Source of the DNA: Flavobacterium hydrophilum
GTDB taxonomy: Bacteria > Bacteroidota > Bacteroidia > Flavobacteriales > Flavobacteriaceae
Direction of reading: 5' to 3'
Length of the DNA stretch: 64,000 nucleotides
Assembly (NCBI RefSeq): GCF_003202405.1
Contig: NZ_QJHL01000001.1
Coordinates: 1,612,001-1,676,000 of the forward strand
Translations under genes and position numbers: made by a program
The notes under the pieces: generated by a model
What the model saw: the letters and a program-made list of their open reading frames with translations, nothing else
Told to the model about the DNA's origin: nothing
Database searches by the model: none
In this document: piece after piece, positions 28,391 to 37,378 of the stretch
How the letters are laid out: each line of letters begins with the position of its first letter
Numbering within the stretch: position 1 is the first letter of the stretch

Positions 28391-29527
28391 ATGAAACGTA
28401 TTAAACTCTTTTTTTATCTGGCTTTAATTATGCCTGTAACTTTTTTGGCACAAACAAAAGCAACTATAATTATCGAAAATAACTCGAATATAGACCGAAA
28501 AAAAACCGTTGTAACAGTAAACTGGAAAAACATTTTAGAGCGTTATCCTAAAATTGATACTTCAAATTTTGTGGTAATCAATTCAAAAACTAAAAAGCAG
28601 GTTGCTTATCAATTAGAGCATCAAAATTCTTCTTCTATTCAAAATGTATTGGTTCAGGTTGATGTTAAAGCAAAATCTAAACTGACTCTCTATATACAAG
28701 AGGGAAAACCTGAAATATTTACTGTAAAAACCTACGCCAGATATGTTCCGGAACGCAAGGATGATTTTGCATGGGAAAACGATCAGATTGCTTTTCGTAC
28801 TTACGGCAAAGCGATTGAGGGCTCAAACGAAGATGCCTACGGTTTTGACGTATGGGTAAAACGTACTAATAAAATGATTATTAACGAACGATATAAGTTA
28901 GCAGATTACCATACGGATCACGGGGATGGTTTGGATTATTATCAGGTAGGACATACATTAGGTGCAGGAAATATGGCACCCTATGTAAAAGATACCATTC
29001 GTTATTCAGCCAATTATCACCAGTGGAAAGTACTCGATAACGGCCCGTTACGCTCCACCTTTCAATTGATTTATGATGAATGGAATGCAGGAGGAATAAA
29101 AGTCAATGCTGTAAAAACAATATCATTGGATGCAGGTTCTCAGCTCAGCAGGATAGAAAACATTTATAGTTATGATGACGACAAATCAATGTCGCTGCCT
29201 GTTGTGGTAGGAATCAGCAAAAGGCCAGCAGCGGGAAATATTTTACTGAATGAACAACAGGGAATTATGGGGTATTGGGAGCCCACTTTTGAAAAAAACG
29301 GTACAACCGCTATAGGTTCTATATTGACAACACCAACAACGAATATGTGGATCGATAAGACCCAGCTATTAGCAAAAACAACAATCAAAAGCACCGAACC
29401 TGTTGTTTATTATACCGGAGCAGCCTGGGATAAAGCCGGAAAAATCACTGATGCAAAAAAATGGTTTCAATACCTGGAAAATTTTTCTCTGGAAATAAAA
29501 AATCCGCTGCTAGTTAGCATAAAATGA
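28391..29527 (+). CDS. DUF4861 secreted protein
   Basis: 378 residues with a signal peptide (residues 1-20). The pattern DDFAWENDQIAFRTYGKA and the YHTDHGDGLDYYQVGHTLGAGNMAP block with conserved His/Asp identify DUF4861. The family occurs in pectin and ulvan loci and has the look of a carbohydrate-active beta-sandwich or lyase/epimerase fold. No activity can be assigned from sequence. Being third in the GH39/GH43 cluster suggests a role in the same substrate pathway. Confidence 0.75.
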   Translation: MKRIKLFFYLALIMPVTFLAQTKATIIIENNSNIDRKKTVVTVNWKNILERYPKIDTSNFVVINSKTKKQVAYQLEHQNSSSIQNVLVQVDVKAKSKLTLYIQEGKPEIFTVKTYARYVPERKDDFAWENDQIAFRTYGKAIEGSNEDAYGFDVWVKRTNKMIINERYKLADYHTDHGDGLDYYQVGHTLGAGNMAPYVKDTIRYSANYHQWKVLDNGPLRSTFQLIYDEWNAGGIKVNAVKTISLDAGSQLSRIENIYSYDDDKSMSLPVVVGISKRPAAGNILLNEQQGIMGYWEPTFEKNGTTAIGSILTTPTTNMWIDKTQLLAKTTIKSTEPVVYYTGAAWDKAGKITDAKKWFQYLENFSLEIKNPLLVSIK

Positions 29528-29697
29528 TAATATTCAAATCCTGTGAAGATTTTTACACGATTTAAAAAGCACATTTATAAGTTAGGAACAATTGAATTGT
29601 ATATAATACAAAAACAATATTTTAATATAAAAAACAACTCTTTTAAGAAATCAATTCTCATATTCATCTATTTTTATGGTATAAGATTCTTTTAAGA

Positions 29698-29705
29698 TAT
29701 ATTTG
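29698..29705 (+). promoter_or_regulatory. -7 element very close to the lacI-family start codon
   Basis: TATATTTG ends only 4 bases before the ATG at 29710. If used, the transcript would be leaderless or nearly so. Confidence 0.4.
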
Positions 29706-29709
29706 CAAC

Positions 29710-30747
29710 ATGAGCTCAAAAAGGATTACCATATACGATTTAGCAAAAGAACTTAAACTTTCTGTATCCTACGTTTCCAAAGCCCTGAACAACAAACCGG
29801 GGGTAAAAGAAGAGGTAAGGCAAACTGTTTTAAAAAAAGCTGCCGAACTTAATTTCAAACACAATACACAAGCAGCAAACTTAAGACGTGGTTCATCCCG
29901 AACCCTTGGAGTAATTGTGCCTCAGATTAATCAAAATTTCTTTTCAGAAGCCATTTCCGGGATAGAAAAAGCATGTGCCGAAAACAAACATAACCTGATT
30001 ATTTGCCAGTCACATGAAAAATCTGATGTGGAAGAAAAAGCAATCAATACACTGATTCACCAAAACGTTGACTGCATTTTAATTTCCCTTTCAAAAGAAA
30101 CACAGTCTGCAAAAGTTTTAGAACAGGTTTCAGAGCATAAAATCAATCTAATTCAATTTGACCGTTGTGATGAAAGTTTCCCTGGTCACAGAGTTATAAA
30201 TGACAATAAGGAGGCAACTTATAAAGCAGCAAAAAGCATGATTGACGAAGGCTATCAGCGTCTTGCGTTTATTGGCGGCCCTTTGCACATGGATTTATAC
30301 ATGAATCGAAAGGAAGGTTTTATCAAAGCAATTAAAGAAGCTGAAATGCATGTTCCGGATCATTTTATTGTAGACGATAATATTAGTAAAGAAAATGCAT
30401 TTCAGACAGCTATGAAACTTCTGGAATTACCTGAACCACCGGATGCTTTTCTTGCTATTTCAGATTTACAGGCTTTAGGAATTATATTAGCTATCAACCA
30501 GTCAGGATTAAAAATCCCGGAAGATGTTGGTGTTTTTGGATATGCTAATGAGCCTTTTACAGAGATTGTTACACCTTCAGTTTCAACCGTAGATCAAAAC
30601 AGTGAGAAAGTAGGATACGAGGCAGCAATGCTATACTTTGACCATATTTTAAACAAGGAAAGTAGTGAAATTATCACTAAAATAATTGAATCCGACCTTA
30701 TTATCAGAACTAGTTCAAGAAGAAACAATCCACATAATCTGCAGTAA
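29710..30747 (+). CDS. LacI-family transcriptional regulator
   Basis: 345 residues. The HTH is at residues 5-25 (ITIYDLAKELKLSVSYVSKA) with hinge helix about 50-60, then a periplasmic-binding-protein-like sensor domain (TLGVIVPQINQNFFSEAISG). The start is fixed by the HTH, which begins at residue 4. It follows the GH39/GH43/DUF4861 cluster with a 180-base gap and probably senses a sugar or uronate derivative from pectin breakdown. The operator and ligand are unknown. Confidence 0.92.
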   Translation: MSSKRITIYDLAKELKLSVSYVSKALNNKPGVKEEVRQTVLKKAAELNFKHNTQAANLRRGSSRTLGVIVPQINQNFFSEAISGIEKACAENKHNLIICQSHEKSDVEEKAINTLIHQNVDCILISLSKETQSAKVLEQVSEHKINLIQFDRCDESFPGHRVINDNKEATYKAAKSMIDEGYQRLAFIGGPLHMDLYMNRKEGFIKAIKEAEMHVPDHFIVDDNISKENAFQTAMKLLELPEPPDAFLAISDLQALGIILAINQSGLKIPEDVGVFGYANEPFTEIVTPSVSTVDQNSEKVGYEAAMLYFDHILNKESSEIITKIIESDLIIRTSSRRNNPHNLQ

Positions 30748-30763
30748 TTCTATAGTAGCAAAT

Positions 30764-32305
30764 TTAGTTATCTGAGAAAATGCCTATTTGCTGTAAATGT
30801 CTTTCTGTTTGGTATTTATTAAAGTTATCCCATTTTGGAGGAAAACTCGTTTTTTGACCATACATCGAATCCAGGCAAACATTTTTCTCTTTGTATTTCT
30901 CATGTAAAACAGCCAGAATTTTAAAGAAAAATACATCCAGCATGACAATTGCTTCAAATTCGGATTTTAGCATATCATAATTAGAATCGGATGGATTCAA
31001 TAATTGCAGTAAATCTAAAACTTCATTCTTTTCCTCTTCATTAATTTCAGTAGCATAGCCCATTTTTAAAGTTTTAAAAACCAAATTATTCCAAACTTTG
31101 CTGTCATGTCCCCATTGAACATCAGGCAAATTTAAAGAATGCTCACAGATTAGAATAATTGAAAAAAGAACATCATTTAAGTACTCAGCCGGAAATTCAT
31201 CAAAACTTCTGAATTCAAAACCGCTTTGGTACATTTTTTCCTGATTAAAATCCAGTCCTACTTCTGAAAGCATTTCATATTCCATGTCAGCTTCGATCTG
31301 ATCACGCCACCAAATGTTTTCTTCTTTATCAAATTTCAACAGCTTTCTAAATTCATCTACATTATAAGTTAGGATTTTACCTTTTGGCATTGCCTTGTTA
31401 TAGGTTCCTACCCCTATGTATCGTGACATGGCATTTCGCATAGAACCCAGGGTAAAGTTTTTATCTAAACTATATTTGTCGCTTATCACGCCCATAATAT
31501 CAGGGCTTCCAAGGGTTGCTATAAAAAAAGATTCAAACCATTGCAGCAAATAAATGGCATTGGCGTGTGTTTTTTCAAATTCATTATAATCTACAATTCT
31601 GCTGTCTTCAGTCAATGACGGTAAGGTAATGTGAAAATGATACGTTCCGTTATTAAACAAAACGAGATTCTCCTGATTAGTCATAAACATATTAAGACCA
31701 TTGTTATAATCAGGAAAGTTTAATTTACCGTTTAGAACAGACGATTCATTAATTTTATCCAGAAATAATTTTTTTGTAGCTTTTAGTTCTTTACAAGAAT
31801 CAGCTATTGTTCTGTTTTCAAAATATTTCGTTACAAATTCGATAGAATCTCCGTCAAAATGTACAGAGCCCATTGTTTTATTCCTTTGCGTAATCATGCT
31901 CTGAATATTGTACGGCTGATCTTCAAGAAAAAGTTCCATAATAGATTTTCCAAGATATTCAGGATTTTCAAGCGGTTGTGCGATCACCTCACCATTTTCT
32001 GTATCCAATAACGGTTTTACAGTCGATAGTGTTTTGTGCTGGTAATTAATATCCAGTTTTTCCAGCGAATGACTATTCATCATTCTGCTTACTTTATAGT
32101 TTTCATTCAAAACAAAAGCTTTTTTCAAAATAGGAGCGAGGCTTTCCGGTTTATAGCATTTTCTATAATCGATACTATATTTCTCAAAACCAATTTTTTC
32201 TTGTATAAATTCACCAGAAACTATTAGGGATTCTTCAAATTGCATGTAGGTTTCGTTTTCTAATCCTATTCCCCAATAATATTTTTTTGTCTGATTGTCT
32301 TTCAT
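30764..32305 (-). CDS. Candidate GCS/amidoligase-fold carboxylate-amine ligase
   Basis: I do not recognise a named family. The layout of motifs fits the glutamate-cysteine ligase/amidoligase (glutamine-synthetase-like) superfamily. These are GIGLENE at residues 12-18 (the GxExE metal/ATP site), NGTYHFHITLPS (the paired-His strand, about residue 220), RNAMSRYIGVGTYN and GFEFRSFDEFP (the EFR strand with the substrate Arg, about residue 365). Length is 513. Such ligases join an amine to a carboxylate using ATP. It has its own strong promoter at 32371-32401 and lies 440 bases downstream of an NlpC/P60-like gene on the same strand. The fold assignment is inference from motifs only. Confidence 0.5.
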   Translation of the reverse strand: MKDNQTKKYYWGIGLENETYMQFEESLIVSGEFIQEKIGFEKYSIDYRKCYKPESLAPILKKAFVLNENYKVSRMMNSHSLEKLDINYQHKTLSTVKPLLDTENGEVIAQPLENPEYLGKSIMELFLEDQPYNIQSMITQRNKTMGSVHFDGDSIEFVTKYFENRTIADSCKELKATKKLFLDKINESSVLNGKLNFPDYNNGLNMFMTNQENLVLFNNGTYHFHITLPSLTEDSRIVDYNEFEKTHANAIYLLQWFESFFIATLGSPDIMGVISDKYSLDKNFTLGSMRNAMSRYIGVGTYNKAMPKGKILTYNVDEFRKLLKFDKEENIWWRDQIEADMEYEMLSEVGLDFNQEKMYQSGFEFRSFDEFPAEYLNDVLFSIILICEHSLNLPDVQWGHDSKVWNNLVFKTLKMGYATEINEEEKNEVLDLLQLLNPSDSNYDMLKSEFEAIVMLDVFFFKILAVLHEKYKEKNVCLDSMYGQKTSFPPKWDNFNKYQTERHLQQIGIFSDN

Positions 32306-32744
32306 TTATACTATTTTCTTTTTTATGGTTAATTATAATTTATAAAGTCATTATTTTTTATTAAGAAATACAAACCTAATCTGTTCAAAATTAGAGGCAA
32401 AAAATCTTTTAACGGATAAAGCATCATTTTGCATCCATTAAAAAAGTTTCATTTACTTTTAAAATTTTAGGAATGTATTTTAATCTTAGAAAATTTGCAC
32501 TTATATCGACCGAAAGATTGATAAAAAATAAAATTTTATAATGGGGTTATAAAATTAGTATTTTGCAATTAATTGCTTTTATATCAATAATTTATGATGA
32601 TGAATAGCCTGATTACAACATTTTGCTATTCCTGTATTTTCCAGACTGCAAAAGTAGATTATTATTATGTTATTTCCTAAGGGTTAACACGCTGAAAATC
32701 AATTATTTTTTTAACCATTTAAAGAATCCGGTGAATTACTTTGT
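32306..32744. other. AT-rich intergenic region with promoter
   Basis: 439 bases between the NlpC-like gene and the candidate ligase. It contains the minus-strand promoter described separately. No ORF, hairpin terminator or repeat is evident in the rest. Confidence 0.6.
32371..32401 (-). promoter_or_regulatory. Consensus promoter of the candidate ligase gene
   Basis: On the minus strand TTTG (32401-32398), exactly 19 bases, then TAGGTTTG (32378-32371). This matches the Bacteroidota primary sigma consensus and gives a leader of about 60 bases. Confidence 0.7.
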
Positions 32745-33482
32745 TTAGTCATGGTAATAAAACACATAGGAGGAGTACAATTCATCGTTCCACCAGTCTT
32801 TTCTAACTTCTGAAAAATAATTATAATTCAGTTTTCCTGCCTGAGATTGTAGTGGATATACTACTATGCCATTCTCGCGATAGGCTTTATGAACATCCGT
32901 TTCAGGAACAACAGGAACAATATGACCTGAGAGGCCTTTTATTTTTCTTTTGGCACAAATTATTCCAATTCCGCCATTAATATTCACTTTATTCTGAATT
33001 TCATCAGCCGAATGCATTCTTTCCCAGCCAAAACTCGCTCCCCATTCTAAAAACCAATCGTGTATGGCACTTGAGTAAATGCGGTCGACAGTTTGCTCAA
33101 AAACAGCTTCTATTTCCTGTCCCTTTAAAACTTTTTCAAGAGATTCAGCTGTCCACCAAACTGTCGGAAGATATACTTGTGAGAAATAGCAATAATCATA
33201 AGAGTACACATTACAATAAGTATCTTCTACTGTTCTTTGATACCTGATATTAGCTTCAACATTCAGTTTATCAATAATTTGACCAATACTTTCTTTTTTA
33301 CTGCCAGCATTCTTCAAATCTCTATATGGGATAGTGGAATCGTCAATTGGTTTTTCCTTCATTTCCGCAGAATCTAAACGAGATTCCGAATCGGGTAATA
33401 AATCAGCTTTCCTAATTTTACTATTCGGTATAGGATTATCAACCAAAGTTAATGATGCTGGTGGTACGGTGTGATTTTCCAT
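32745..33482 (-). CDS. NlpC/P60-CHAP-like papain-fold protein
   Basis: Residues 1-70 are hydrophilic and disordered, with no signal peptide. The rest matches the layout of papain-like peptidoglycan amidases/endopeptidases: the nucleophile region TYCNVYSYDYC (about residue 88), then FGWERM...NINGGIGIICAKRK and the GHIVPVVPE His segment (about residue 190). Such enzymes cut peptide bonds in murein or modify small peptides. Without a signal it could be a cytoplasmic processing enzyme, a lysin or an effector exported by another route. TATATTTG at 33567 to 33560 is a likely -7 box. The nearest same-strand neighbour downstream is the candidate amide ligase. Confidence 0.55.
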   Translation of the reverse strand: MENHTVPPASLTLVDNPIPNSKIRKADLLPDSESRLDSAEMKEKPIDDSTIPYRDLKNAGSKKESIGQIIDKLNVEANIRYQRTVEDTYCNVYSYDYCYFSQVYLPTVWWTAESLEKVLKGQEIEAVFEQTVDRIYSSAIHDWFLEWGASFGWERMHSADEIQNKVNINGGIGIICAKRKIKGLSGHIVPVVPETDVHKAYRENGIVVYPLQSQAGKLNYNYFSEVRKDWWNDELYSSYVFYYHD

Positions 33483-33650
33483 CTTGACTACTTATAAAAT
33501 GAATTGACTTGATAATGCATGAATTTCGCATTCACATAACGACTTTGTCAACCAGATGGCAAATATAAGGATTTAAACTTCTTAAGAAGTTTCACAGGAA
33601 GTCAAATTAAGAAAACAGCACCGATTAATTGGGAGGTTATACTACAGGAT

Positions 33651-33899
33651 TTAGCTTTGAGAGTTGACATCTATAATTCTTTGCACACTGATGATAAAAG
33701 CTTCTGTGTCTTTTATTTCTTGTTTAATTGACATGCTGTAATCAGCTAATTTAAAACGTTCTATCATATCTTTTTTTAGATATTTTATCATAGAATCAAT
33801 ACTTCTGGTATCATTTTCGCGCTGCCTTTTTAGCTCACGCTGCTTGCTTTGCAGATAATCTAAAGTCTTTTTTAATCTTTGAACATTTGCTTTTTCCAA
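33651..33899 (-). CDS. Small coiled-coil hypothetical protein
   Basis: 82 residues, highly charged and helical (LKKTLDYLQSKQRELKRQRE), likely a coiled coil. No family recognised. The start codon would be TTG with a GGAAAAAG-like stretch inside the gene rather than upstream, so the true start is uncertain. It stands alone on the minus strand before the NlpC-like gene (168-base gap). It could be a spurious ORF. Confidence 0.4.
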   Translation of the reverse strand: MEKANVQRLKKTLDYLQSKQRELKRQRENDTRSIDSMIKYLKKDMIERFKLADYSMSIKQEIKDTEAFIISVQRIIDVNSQS

Positions 33900-34270
33900 T
33901 CTTAATTGTTTTAAAATTATTAAACAAGGGTAGTTTGAATTATAACAAATTAGATTCCTTTTACCCTACGACAGCTTAATTAATTAACAGAATTTTTAAA
34001 CATATCATTTCGCAATATGAGATTTTGATTTTAGCGATATTTCATTTAATTAGAATAATAAATTATATAATTCCCACGACTGTCTTCTTAAAACCTTTTC
34101 CTAATAATAGCCTTCCAAATCCCAAACTTTACCTGAATTACATTATGTTAAACATTGATTATAAGTGTTTTGATACATTATTCTGTAATAACTAAAAATA
34201 ATTATGTAAGTATTTTACTCTGTTAAGACTTAAATTTGATATAGTTTAGTATTAATAAAAATAGGATTTT
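33900..34270. other. AT-rich intergenic region
   Basis: 371 bases with no gene. The last 40 bases before the small lipoprotein (TTTGATATAGTTTAG region) probably contain its promoter, but no clean TAnnTTTG is present. Nothing else is seen. Confidence 0.5.
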
Positions 34271-34477
34271 ATGAAAACACTTATCAAAACCAAAATTGCC
34301 TTGTTAGTTCTTGTAGCCGGATTGTCATTCTCATGTAAAAAAACAGATACTGTCCCGGCTGATGCAGCTTACGACTCAACCGCAGTAACCGTTGATTCTA
34401 CAGCAATAGATACGACAAATATCCCACAAGACACCACTACGGTAATAACGGACACGACAACTGTTCCAAAACAGTAA
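34271..34477 (+). CDS. Small Thr/Asp-rich lipoprotein
   Basis: 68 residues: a lipoprotein signal with lipobox SFSC (Cys 22) and KK following, then a low-complexity tail dominated by Thr, Asp, Ser and Val (TAIDTTNIPQDTTTVITD). No domain. Such proteins are common in Flavobacterium with unknown role, probably anchored in the outer or inner membrane. A terminator follows at 34551. Confidence 0.75.
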   Translation: MKTLIKTKIALLVLVAGLSFSCKKTDTVPADAAYDSTAVTVDSTAIDTTNIPQDTTTVITDTTTVPKQ

Positions 34478-34550
34478 ACACATTAAAGAGAATAGATTTA
34501 GATCTATTTATTGATTCATTCATTACTTTACACATTAGTTATTGATTCAC

Positions 34551-34583
34551 AAGCCTGCAGTAATTTATTATTGCAGGTTTTTT
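34551..34583. terminator. Terminator between lipoprotein and exonuclease III genes
   Basis: CCTGCA (34554-34559) pairs with TGCAGG (34572-34577), extended inside by TAAT/ATTA, followed by TTTTTT. It lies between convergent genes. Confidence 0.75.
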
Positions 34584-34611
34584 AAATTAAAATAGTGGAA
34601 GAATCTAAGTG

Positions 34612-35391
34612 TTATTTTATTTTATCAATCTCAATCCATACAGGAGCATGATCACTGGTTTTTTCCCAGCCACGAACATGGCGGTCTACACCACCTGCTT
34701 TTAGTTTTTTAGCCACTTGGGAACTCAAAAGAAAATGATCAATCCGAAGACCTGCATTTCTTTCGTAAGCCTTTCTGAAATAATCCCAAAAAGTGTAGAT
34801 TTTTTCATTTGGATACAATAAACGAATAGCATCTGTCCATCCCTGCGAAACTAAATCTTTAAAAGCTTTGCGGACTTCGATTCTGAATAGGGCATCATTT
34901 ACCCATTTTTCAGGTTTATATACATCCAGTTCTGTAGGCATGACGTTAAAATCACCTATCAATAGTGCAGGTGTTTTCAAGCTAAGTAAAGTTTCAGCCC
35001 GGGCAGAAAGTCTTGCAAACCATTTTAGTTTGTATTCGAATTTAGGTCCCGGTAACGGATTACCATTGGGTAGGTAAAGGCAGGCGATTACAATTCCGTC
35101 AATTAAGGCTTCTATATAACGGCTTTGAAGATCATCCTCGTCTCCGGGAAGTGTACGGGTAATTTCCTCAATTTCCATGTTGCGGGCGAGGATTGCAACT
35201 CCATTCCATTGTTTTTGCCCGTGCCATATAGCATTATAACCAGCATCCTCGATTGCTTTTTGTGGAAATTTATCCTGTGGCGCTTTCAGTTCCTGGAGGC
35301 ACACAATATCCGGCGCAGCTTCTTCAAGCCACTTAAGCAGGACATTTAATCGGCCGTTAATTCCGTTTACATTATAGGTAGCTATTTTCAT
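34612..35391 (-). CDS. xth: Exodeoxyribonuclease III
   Basis: AP endonuclease and 3'-5' exonuclease for base excision repair. The ATG at 35391 gives MKIATYNVNGINGR, the usual N-terminus, preceded by GGAAGAAG; a TTG seven codons upstream would extend into the neighbouring gene. Signature residues are the metal Glu in CLQELKAP, LIGDFNVMP and the catalytic His in SDHAPVWIE. It is 259 residues, normal size. It overlaps the end of the small upstream gene by 20 bases, suggesting co-transcription. Confidence 0.95.
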   Translation of the reverse strand: MKIATYNVNGINGRLNVLLKWLEEAAPDIVCLQELKAPQDKFPQKAIEDAGYNAIWHGQKQWNGVAILARNMEIEEITRTLPGDEDDLQSRYIEALIDGIVIACLYLPNGNPLPGPKFEYKLKWFARLSARAETLLSLKTPALLIGDFNVMPTELDVYKPEKWVNDALFRIEVRKAFKDLVSQGWTDAIRLLYPNEKIYTFWDYFRKAYERNAGLRIDHFLLSSQVAKKLKAGGVDRHVRGWEKTSDHAPVWIEIDKIK

Positions 35392-35605
35392 TTGGAACTT
35401 TTCTTCTTCCAATTGAATTTGTTTCGGTTTTTATCTCAGAACAATTTAAGCTTGAAGTAGCAGTATCAGGCAGATCATCCCAATGTCCCCAATCTCCTCT
35501 GTAGGCTTTACGATATATAAAATCGATATTATCGGCTAAACAAATCTGGCTGTGTAGAGAATCTGTGCTGTAGGCTGTACTGTTGTAAGTGTTTGATTTT
35601 TCCAT
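35372..35605 (-). CDS. Small hydrophilic protein upstream of xth
   Basis: 77 residues, no signal or membrane segment, with a central GDWGHWDDLPD. It resembles in outline the 74-residue protein at 38724 (both start MExSNxY and contain GDW-DD). No family recognised. It overlaps xth by 20 bases, so it may be translationally coupled to it. Confidence 0.6.
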   Translation of the reverse strand: MEKSNTYNSTAYSTDSLHSQICLADNIDFIYRKAYRGDWGHWDDLPDTATSSLNCSEIKTETNSIGRRKVPNENSYL

Positions 35606-35722
35606 GATTTGAGTTTTTTAGATAAAGCACAAAAATACAGCCTTTGGCTCTTTTTCGAATTATATAAAAATCCGAAAGTGTTATGTAATTTACATGTTTG
35701 CAATTAAATAAGCATTGATTAT

Positions 35723-37156
35723 CTATAAACCCTGTATAAAGTCAGCTTCATCAAAAGACATGGATATATTCTTAACAGTAGTCTGTTGGTGTCGTTTATT
35801 AAAAACTTTTCCCGGATATTTAGTTGCGTATGTCTTTATAAGCTGCATAATATAATGATTGCTCTTATAAGGCGTTACATATTCTTTTATTTCAGAAGGT
35901 TCTGTAAATACAATGTCTGATGCAATATAACCCATACCATAAAAATGTCCGTTTTCAATCCAGATATAGCTTCGTTCATCTGCAGATCTGCCTTTGTCGA
36001 TAATGGCAAAACTGGATCTGTTGCCTAAAAGAAAATCAATGGCATTTTCAACTCTTTCATTGTGAATCACGACTTCGGGCAAAGCTGTAAAATCATGGGT
36101 TGGAAAATTTTCTCCGGCTGTGGTAATGCCATATCTGCAAAACCGGTTATCAATTTCAAACTGTTGCTTAAGACTAATGAGCGTACTTATTCCTTCATGA
36201 ACCGTATTAAAATATTCGATGCAGGTCTGAAACTTATTTAGCTTTCCGGTTACTAAATATTTATAACCGCTGCGGGCTTCATACTGATACAGTCCATATT
36301 TAGGTTCAAAACGTTTTAAAGCCCTGTTATACATTGGCCAGAGTTTTTTTATTTCAGTACATTCCAATAGCAGGGCCATAAGTTCTGTAGCACATATTTC
36401 AAAAGATATGGAGTAAATATCCCGTAGAAAATTTTGCCGCTGCGATGTTATTTTATGACCACTGAAATGCGAAGCGACACGCTTTTTTAAGTTGATTGCT
36501 TTTCCGACATAAATTACCTTGTTCAACTGATTATAAAAATAATATACTCCAGGTTTTTCCGGCAAAGCATCAAAATCTTCAGGAGGCAGGTTAGGAGGCA
36601 AGCGCTGGTCCTGCGCTGTATTTTTGACCATTTTTTGCAGATGACCTCCGGAATCCCATTCTAACAATCGGGAAAATAGTATGGCTGTGGCATCTGCATC
36701 GCCACCGGCACGATGCTGGTTTTCTAACGGAATATCCAATGACTGGCAAAGTTTCCCAAGGCTGTACGATGCAAATCCGGGTCTAATTTTTCTGGCGGCA
36801 CGAACCGTACACAGTTTTCTCGCTGTCCACTTAAATCCTGATTTTTCAAGTTCATGCCGAACAAAAGAATAATCAAAATTGACATTATGGGCAACGAAAA
36901 TACGATCTGTAAGCATTTCCAAAACTTTTTCCGAAATATCATCAAAGATTGGGGCATCACGTACCATTTCATTGTTAATACCTGTAAGCGCAAAAATAGG
37001 AGCAGGGATTTCTTTTTGAGGATTAACCAGTGTCTCAAACCGATCAATCACGCTTTTGCCATCATGGATAATAATCGCAATTTCCGTAATACGGCTGCCG
37101 CTGGCATTTCCGCCTGTGGTTTCAATATCTACTATGGCATATTCGGTCTCTTTCAT
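35723..37156 (-). CDS. DEDDh exonuclease (PolIII epsilon-like) fused to GIY-YIG nuclease
   Basis: 477 residues. An N-terminal 3'-5' exonuclease has AIVDIETTGG (Asp, Glu), HNVNFDYSFV (Asp) and HRAGGDADAT (His, Asp). Then comes a UvrC/Cho-type GIY-YIG domain beginning PGVYYFYN with IYVGKAINLKKRVASHF (about residues 205-290), and a C-terminal about 190-residue region. The combination matches epsilon-like/Cho-like proteins that incise and trim damaged DNA. Both active sites look intact. Divergent from the DUF892 gene (222-base spacer). Confidence 0.9.
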   Translation of the reverse strand: MKETEYAIVDIETTGGNASGSRITEIAIIIHDGKSVIDRFETLVNPQKEIPAPIFALTGINNEMVRDAPIFDDISEKVLEMLTDRIFVAHNVNFDYSFVRHELEKSGFKWTARKLCTVRAARKIRPGFASYSLGKLCQSLDIPLENQHRAGGDADATAILFSRLLEWDSGGHLQKMVKNTAQDQRLPPNLPPEDFDALPEKPGVYYFYNQLNKVIYVGKAINLKKRVASHFSGHKITSQRQNFLRDIYSISFEICATELMALLLECTEIKKLWPMYNRALKRFEPKYGLYQYEARSGYKYLVTGKLNKFQTCIEYFNTVHEGISTLISLKQQFEIDNRFCRYGITTAGENFPTHDFTALPEVVIHNERVENAIDFLLGNRSSFAIIDKGRSADERSYIWIENGHFYGMGYIASDIVFTEPSEIKEYVTPYKSNHYIMQLIKTYATKYPGKVFNKRHQQTTVKNISMSFDEADFIQGL

Positions 37157-37347
37157 CTTCTATCTTCATTAGAATCTTATTATTACTTCTTTCCGATAAA
37201 TGCAAAATTAAAAGAGATCAGGATATTTTTGTTCTTGCTATAGTTCTAAATTGTAACAAAAATTATTTTTTATACATTTTAATCTTTGATATTTGAATAG
37301 TGTAAGTATTACGACAATTTCTGTAAAATTAAATCAGAGTGTAGGGC

Positions 37348-37355
37348 TAAATTTG
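37348..37355 (+). promoter_or_regulatory. -7 element of the DUF892 gene
   Basis: TAAATTTG fits TAnnTTTG, 23 bases before the ATG. No clear -33 box. Confidence 0.4.
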
Positions 37356-37378
37356 AAAATACTTAAAAATTAATTATT

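Noticed and set aside
33483..33650. Possible small RNA between the coiled-coil ORF and the NlpC-like gene
   Set aside because: No stable hairpin or terminator was visible; only a -7-like box for the downstream gene.
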